DNA from: DATLAN01 sp035527455 | GTDB lineage: Bacteria; Planctomycetota; Planctomycetia; Pirellulales; Thermoguttaceae | Reading direction: 5' to 3' | Length of the DNA stretch: 6,058 nt | NCBI GenBank assembly: GCA_035527455.1 | Contig: DATLAN010000141.1 | Location: 1-6,058, forward strand | The notes under the pieces: generated by a model | What the model saw: only the letters and a program-made list of their open reading frames with translations | Database searches by the model: none | What the model was told of the DNA's origin: nothing | Part shown: positions 1 to 3,327 of the stretch, in pieces | Layout: each line of letters begins with the position of its first letter | How positions within the stretch are numbered: position 1 is the stretch's first letter | Made by a program: the position numbers and the translations under genes

Positions 1-362
1 CCGGCAACGACTATCTGGACAGTTGCTACGGTACTGACATAGTTTACGGGGGCTACGATGACGATTACCTGACCGTCGTCGATGGCGAAGGTGGTGACGT
101 CGCCTATGGCGAAGATGGCTACGACGTGGCTTACGGCGACCCGGACGGCTACGGCGGGAGCAGCGACTACCTGGACGCCGAAGAGACGTACCCCGGTGGC
201 CAAGACGGAGAAGCGCTTTTCGGCGGTACAGACCGGGTGATCCTTGACGCAGCCCTTTCGCCCGACAGTCCGTTCACATATCGCGGCCTCCAGGACCAAA
301 GAACCTTGCGGCGGTGGCGAGAGCTTCTGTGGTTCTATACCGAGTGGCAGGAGGCATCCTGA
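1..362 (+). CDS. RTX-like calcium-binding repeat protein, C-terminal fragment (5' end outside window)
   Basis: The frame is open from the left edge (first whole codon at base 3) and gives 119 residues up to the TGA at 360-362. Residues 1-82 are rich in Gly, Asp and Tyr and follow an irregular nine-residue spacing: GNDYLDSCY, GTDIVYGGY, DDDYLTVVD, GGDVAYGED, GYDVAYGDP, then looser units ending in GGTDRVILD. This resembles degenerate RTX nonapeptides (GGxGxDxUx, U = large aliphatic), which bind calcium in a parallel beta-roll and occur in extracellular proteins often exported by type I secretion. The last 37 residues are non-repetitive, with basic and aromatic residues (three Trp near the end), and could be a capping or secretion tail. 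I see no cleavable anchor or membrane segment. Its function beyond the repeats cannot be told, because most of the protein is missing. The stop codon overlaps the next gene's start, so the two are probably one operon. A possible GTG start at 126 lies inside the repeats and is not credible. Confidence 0.72.
   Translation, partial: GNDYLDSCYGTDIVYGGYDDDYLTVVDGEGGDVAYGEDGYDVAYGDPDGYGGSSDYLDAEETYPGGQDGEALFGGTDRVILDAALSPDSPFTYRGLQDQRTLRRWRELLWFYTEWQEAS
93..146 (+). repeat. 27-bp-period in-frame repeat encoding DVAYG units
   Basis: Two adjacent nine-codon units carry the peptide DVAYG, beginning at bases 96 and 123. Over the 15 shared bases the copies differ at three third-codon positions (GTC/GTG, GCC/GCT, TAT/TAC) and at no amino acid. 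The period fits an RTX nonapeptide. The synonymous-only difference suggests an old duplication kept by selection on the protein. Confidence 0.6.
349..354 (+). promoter_or_regulatory. Shine-Dalgarno site AGGAGG deciding the glycosyltransferase start
   Basis: A full AGGAGG lies inside the last codons of the upstream repeat-protein gene, seven bases before the ATG at 362. It favours this ATG over the in-frame GTG at 314, which has no such site and would add 16 residues with no family resemblance. Confidence 0.8.
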
Positions 363-1618
363 TGGCCACAGTATTGGTCGCCTGGGAATTGGGTGGCGGG
401 CTGGGTCATCTGGTGCCCTTGTTGCCTTTGGTCCGCGGCTTGTGCGAGAGGGGACACCGGGTGTTCGCGGCGCTTAAGGATTTACCCCGAGCCGGTGCCG
501 TGTTCGACGACGCTGGCGTATCCTTCTTGCAGGCACCATTGCGGACGGGGCGGGTCAGGAACCATATTGAACGCCCTCGCACTTTCGCTCATATCCTTCA
601 CAACGTGGGATTCAGCGACTCCGGGGAACTACGAACGTTGGCTGAAGCTTGGCGGCATCTGTTCGATTATGTGCAGCCGGACTTGATCCTCTTCGACCAC
701 AGCCCCACGGCCCTGTTGGCTGCTCGGACTCACCACGCAAGACGAGCGGTGATAGGAATACCCTTCGCCTGTCCACCGGATGCGCACCCGTTTCCCGACC
801 TACGTCCAGGGCTTGGCGATCCATGTGATTTACGCCGAGACGAGGATCTCGTATTGGATCGCGTGAATAAGGTGCTTGCTTCCTGGCATCAACCACAACT
901 GACTCGATTGTCGCAACTTTACCACCCCGTCGACGAAACGTTCTTGACCACATTTCAGGAATTGGATCACTACCCAACCAGAAAGGGCTCGCAGTATTGG
1001 GGTGTTTGGCCCCTTGCCGGCGGCCAGCCCCCCAGTTGGCCAAAGGGCAAGGGGAAAAGACTTTTCGCCTACCTGAAGTCATTTCCTGCTCTCCCAAGAC
1101 TTCTTGCTCTGCTGAATGAATTGCGTTGTCCCACGTTGGTCTATTCGGAGGAGAATGATCCGAGGTTGCGGAAGCGATTTCAGTCTGCTACGCTCCGTTT
1201 CGCGAACCAGCGAGTGGACCCATCGCTGGTGTGTGCGCAGTGCGATTTGGCCATCCTTAATGGAGGTCATGGTACTACGGCGTCAATGCTCATGGCGGGC
1301 AAGCCGATATTGCAGTTGCCAATCTACCTGGAACAGAAACTCAACGCTGCAGCGACAATTCGGCTTGGGGCCGGACTAAGTGCAAGAATAGGCAGACCTG
1401 AGGAAATCGCCGTGAAGTTAATGGCACTTCTGTGCTCGGAGAAGCACACCGAAGCGGCTCGCCGCTTCGCAAGACGATACGCCGATTTCGACCCGAAGGG
1501 TCAACTTGGCAAAGCGCTACGGCGAACGGAAGAGCTTGTTTGCAGGGATGTTGGTACAGCACGGGAATCGTCCGTGAATACGGTCGTCGCCGCCAGCGCC
1601 CGGATCGCAGCCAGTTGA
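362..1618 (+). CDS. GT-B fold glycosyltransferase, GT1/YjiC-like (UDP-sugar:acceptor type)
   Basis: The gene encodes 418 residues, a normal length for a GT1-type enzyme, which moves a sugar from a nucleotide-sugar donor to an acceptor in the cytoplasm. The N-terminal Rossmann half opens with WELGGGLGHLVPLLPLVRGL (residues 8-27) and GHRVFAALKDL (31-41). A conserved-looking DHSPTALLAAR lies at 112-122. The C-terminal donor-binding half has CDLAILNGGHGTTASML (294-310), GKPILQLPIYLEQKLNAA (313-330) and GAG (336-338), the layout of the GT1 nucleotide-sugar signature. The usual HGGxGT reads NGGHGT here, a variant I recall from a subgroup of bacterial YjiC-like enzymes. There is no signal peptide or membrane segment. 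The start is ATG 362 behind AGGAGG and overlaps the previous stop by one base, implying translational coupling to the RTX-like gene. Donor and acceptor cannot be read from the sequence. Its GC content is visibly lower than that of the minus-strand genes. Confidence 0.85.
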   Translation: MATVLVAWELGGGLGHLVPLLPLVRGLCERGHRVFAALKDLPRAGAVFDDAGVSFLQAPLRTGRVRNHIERPRTFAHILHNVGFSDSGELRTLAEAWRHLFDYVQPDLILFDHSPTALLAARTHHARRAVIGIPFACPPDAHPFPDLRPGLGDPCDLRRDEDLVLDRVNKVLASWHQPQLTRLSQLYHPVDETFLTTFQELDHYPTRKGSQYWGVWPLAGGQPPSWPKGKGKRLFAYLKSFPALPRLLALLNELRCPTLVYSEENDPRLRKRFQSATLRFANQRVDPSLVCAQCDLAILNGGHGTTASMLMAGKPILQLPIYLEQKLNAAATIRLGAGLSARIGRPEEIAVKLMALLCSEKHTEAARRFARRYADFDPKGQLGKALRRTEELVCRDVGTARESSVNTVVAASARIAAS

Positions 1619-1665
1619 TGAAGCACCCATCCGTTGCCCGACGCGAGTTTGAACAGATCCTTCGT

Positions 1666-1695
1666 TTCCCGGAAGGCATCTAGGGATTCCGGGGA
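1666..1695. repeat. Inverted repeat / hairpin downstream of the glycosyltransferase gene
   Basis: CCCGGAA (1668-1674) pairs perfectly with TTCCGGG (1687-1693) across a 12-base loop. One U-G and one U-A pair extend the stem to 9 bp. It begins 47 bases after the glycosyltransferase stop. No T-tract follows on either strand, so it is not a classical intrinsic terminator. It could stabilise the transcript 3' end, aid factor-dependent termination, or be a REP-type palindrome. An alternative 5-bp hairpin, CCTTC/GAAGG (1659-1676), overlaps it and would exclude it. Confidence 0.45.
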
Positions 1696-1718
1696 CACGA
1701 CCCGATATTGACATACTG

Positions 1719-1762
1719 GGCGAGATTCGGCAGATTGCCCGCATGGCGAGATTGGCGAGATG
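1719..1762. repeat. Short direct repeats of GGCGAGATT
   Basis: GGCGAGATT occurs at 1719-1727 and 1745-1753, followed at once by GGCGAGATG at 1754-1762. A decayed GGCAGATT lies at 1729-1736. The last two perfect-length copies are in tandem. The array lies in non-coding DNA and may be slippage-derived; no function is evident. Confidence 0.45.
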
Positions 1763-1914
1763 GGTCGCTCCTGGGCTGCCACATCATATCGCTTAGCGCG
1801 GGAACCATCGGCAGCAGACGTCTTTTCGCGGCGAAGATCATCGACGACTGGCGTGGCTTTCTCGACAGCGCGATCCACGAAGCCCATTTTCCACTCGCCG
1901 CTTGTCGGATTCGG

Positions 1915-3228
1915 TTATTGAAGAACACTCGCCAGCGTGCCGGCCTTCTTCTTGGCCTTCGCGACTACCGTCTCGAGGAATGCCGAACGTAGCGGCCGGA
2001 TGGCCATGGCCGCCTTGAATAGGGGCGATCTCTCGATGATCTTGACGATGCGGCCCAATGCGCGAGGGCTCAGACGCTGGGGGTTGTTGAAGAGCAGGTC
2101 GGTCAACTTGCCCCGTTCGACGGCCATCATCACCACTCGGTCGAAGACCGTTTCCGGCGGCAGGACCCTTCTGGGGCGCGGTTTCATGGCGATCGCGCCG
2201 AACTCGCACGCCTGGTAACATACGCCGCACCCCAAGCAGACGGTCTCGTCGCGCACGGCCCGCTTTCGCTCCTCCCGGCCGTCTTTCTCCGCAGTGGCGT
2301 CGATGCGAATCGCGTCGACCGGGCAGGCCTTGGCACATTGGCCGCAGCCTTGGCACCTGGCCGCGTCGATTTCCACGATCCAGTTCGAGGTGACGATCGC
2401 GTTGCGGATTTCATAGGTCTTCACCGCCCGAATCATCTCGCAGCAGCAGCCGCAGCAATTGCAGATGAAGGTGACTTTGCGTTGCACGTTGTCGCCGGTT
2501 TGTGCCAGTCCGGCCTCTTTGCACCGGGCCAGAATGTCCATCGCTTTGCCGGCCGAGACGGGTTCGGCCATGCCGTTGCGAATCAGCGAGTCGGCGGCGA
2601 AGTTGAAGGAGAGGCATACCCGTTGCGGTGCGTCGCAGGCGTTGCCGACGTGGCCGGCCTTGTGGCGACAGGCACAGAGCGAGACGCCGACGGCCGAGGC
2701 CGACCGCACGACGTGGCTCGCCCGTTCCCAATCGAGGATCTCGGTGTGGTCGCCCTGGGGAAGCGCCTCCTCGCGGACGAACGAACGGCCGATTTGCGTG
2801 TCTTGGCGGAAGATCGAGCGAGGGAAACGTTCGTCCCGGGTGAAGTATTCGTCGAACAGCCGGCCCAGTTCGGCCATGGGCATATCGTCCCGGGCCCGCA
2901 TGAACGTGAACTCGAAGAATCCGATCACGACCGGAGCCAGGGCGAAATAGCGCCGCCCTTGATGCTCCACGTCGAGAACCAGTCCGCGTCGGGCCATCGA
3001 GTCCATCTTCTCGCCGAGCCGATCCTCGGCGATACCCAACCGCTCGGACAGGCGGTCCAGCGGGGTAAGTTGAAAAGGAATCCGTCGGGCAAGACCGGCG
3101 TCTTCGTGGCTGAAGAGGATCTGGAGAATCTTCAGCAAGACGGGCGAGTCGGGGGCGCCGGTGACCGTGTGGTCGAGCTGCCTCTGCAACAACCGGTGTT
3201 CCCGGTCCGAGTTGACGGCGTGTCCCAT
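1915..3228 (-). CDS. Winged-helix-like / dicluster 4Fe-4S ferredoxin-type iron-sulfur protein
   Basis: The gene encodes 437 residues from ATG 3228, chosen over an in-frame ATG at 3279 because GGAGGG sits eight bases upstream of it. Residues about 28-98 look like a winged helix (PLDRLSERLGIAEDRLGEKM, then RRGLVLDVEHQGRRYFAL). After FFEFTFMRARDD comes a helical middle region. A first cysteine group follows: C185, C187, C198 and C205 (CACRHK...CDAPQRVC). Next is CNCCGCCC at 256-263. Two 4Fe-4S ferredoxin motifs come after: CQGCGQCAKACP (292-303) and CLGCGVCYQACE (331-342). A roughly 95-residue basic helical tail ends the protein. It has 19 cysteines and no signal peptide or membrane span, so it is probably a cytoplasmic electron-transfer or redox-sensing protein. 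I recall the same layout in ferredoxin-like proteins of sulfate reducers and other anaerobes, without an assigned reaction. The partner is unknown. It lies downstream of the propeller gene on the same strand. Confidence 0.82.
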   Translation of the reverse strand: MGHAVNSDREHRLLQRQLDHTVTGAPDSPVLLKILQILFSHEDAGLARRIPFQLTPLDRLSERLGIAEDRLGEKMDSMARRGLVLDVEHQGRRYFALAPVVIGFFEFTFMRARDDMPMAELGRLFDEYFTRDERFPRSIFRQDTQIGRSFVREEALPQGDHTEILDWERASHVVRSASAVGVSLCACRHKAGHVGNACDAPQRVCLSFNFAADSLIRNGMAEPVSAGKAMDILARCKEAGLAQTGDNVQRKVTFICNCCGCCCEMIRAVKTYEIRNAIVTSNWIVEIDAARCQGCGQCAKACPVDAIRIDATAEKDGREERKRAVRDETVCLGCGVCYQACEFGAIAMKPRPRRVLPPETVFDRVVMMAVERGKLTDLLFNNPQRLSPRALGRIVKIIERSPLFKAAMAIRPLRSAFLETVVAKAKKKAGTLASVLQ

Positions 3229-3236
3229 GGCGAACT

Positions 3237-3242
3237 CCCTCC
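3237..3242 (-). promoter_or_regulatory. Shine-Dalgarno site GGAGGG deciding the iron-sulfur protein start
   Basis: On the minus strand GGAGGG is followed by an eight-base spacer and then ATG at 3228. This favours the 437-residue product over the 454-residue reading from ATG 3279, whose extra 17 residues are Arg/Pro/Ala-rich and look like untranslated leader. Confidence 0.75.
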
Positions 3243-3284
3243 GGGCAGGTCTTGCATCCGCCGGCCCGTTTCTCGGCATGCAGA

Positions 3285-3313
3285 ATTCTACGCCGGCGAG
3301 CGTTCTGGGAAAA
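3285..3313 (-). promoter_or_regulatory. Possible weak promoter for the iron-sulfur gene
   Basis: On the minus strand TAGAAT (3290-3285) resembles a -10 box at five of six positions. TTTTCC (3313-3308) sits 17 bases upstream but matches a -35 box at only three of six. It lies 56 bases before the start codon in the 97-base gap behind the propeller gene. Such matches are common by chance, and planctomycete promoters are poorly characterised, so this is only a candidate. Read-through from the propeller gene is an equal possibility. Confidence 0.2.
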
Positions 3314-3327
3314 GGAGGCCGTGCATT

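Larger units (their letters stand above)
1619..1914. other. Convergent intergenic region, no convincing gene
   Basis: These 296 bases separate the glycosyltransferase stop from the iron-sulfur gene stop, so both genes end here. Short open frames run through on both strands, but none has a ribosome-binding site, a recognisable family or a length beyond chance. The region holds a perfect 7-bp inverted repeat extendable to 9 bp (1666-1695), a REP-like GGGGACACGACCC run (1692-1704 area) and direct 9-bp repeats (1719-1762). No hairpin followed by a real T-tract was found on either strand, so termination may be factor-dependent. Confidence 0.6.

Noticed and set aside
612..1097. A 161-codon minus-strand open frame inside the glycosyltransferase
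   Set aside because: It is antisense to a gene with clear GT-B motifs and shows no recognisable protein features.
1850..1890. A possible terminator with GGCGTGG pairing to CCACG-AAG-CC, followed by CATTTT
   Set aside because: The stem needs a three-base bulge, the loop is 18 bases, and only four T follow. It is too weak to call.
1501..1928. Two minus-strand open frames (1501-1887 and 1680-1928) across the convergent gap
   Set aside because: They overlap real genes, lack ribosome-binding sites and match no family I recognise. A decayed gene or element remnant cannot be excluded; a translated search of 1619-1914 returning aligned homologues would revive the idea.
1708..1992. A 94-codon plus-strand open frame in the gap running into the end of the iron-sulfur gene
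   Set aside because: It has no good ribosome-binding site, its first part is made of the short GGCGAGATT repeats, and its last part is antisense to a confident gene.
3276..3289. Adjacent palindromes GCATGC and AGAATTCT upstream of the iron-sulfur gene, considered as an operator
   Set aside because: Both are short perfect palindromes expected by chance, and they do not combine into one symmetric site.
3311..3318. A plus-strand AAAGGAGG that looks like a ribosome-binding site
   Set aside because: No plausible start codon lies at a suitable distance, and downstream plus-strand frames are antisense to the propeller gene. It is probably chance.
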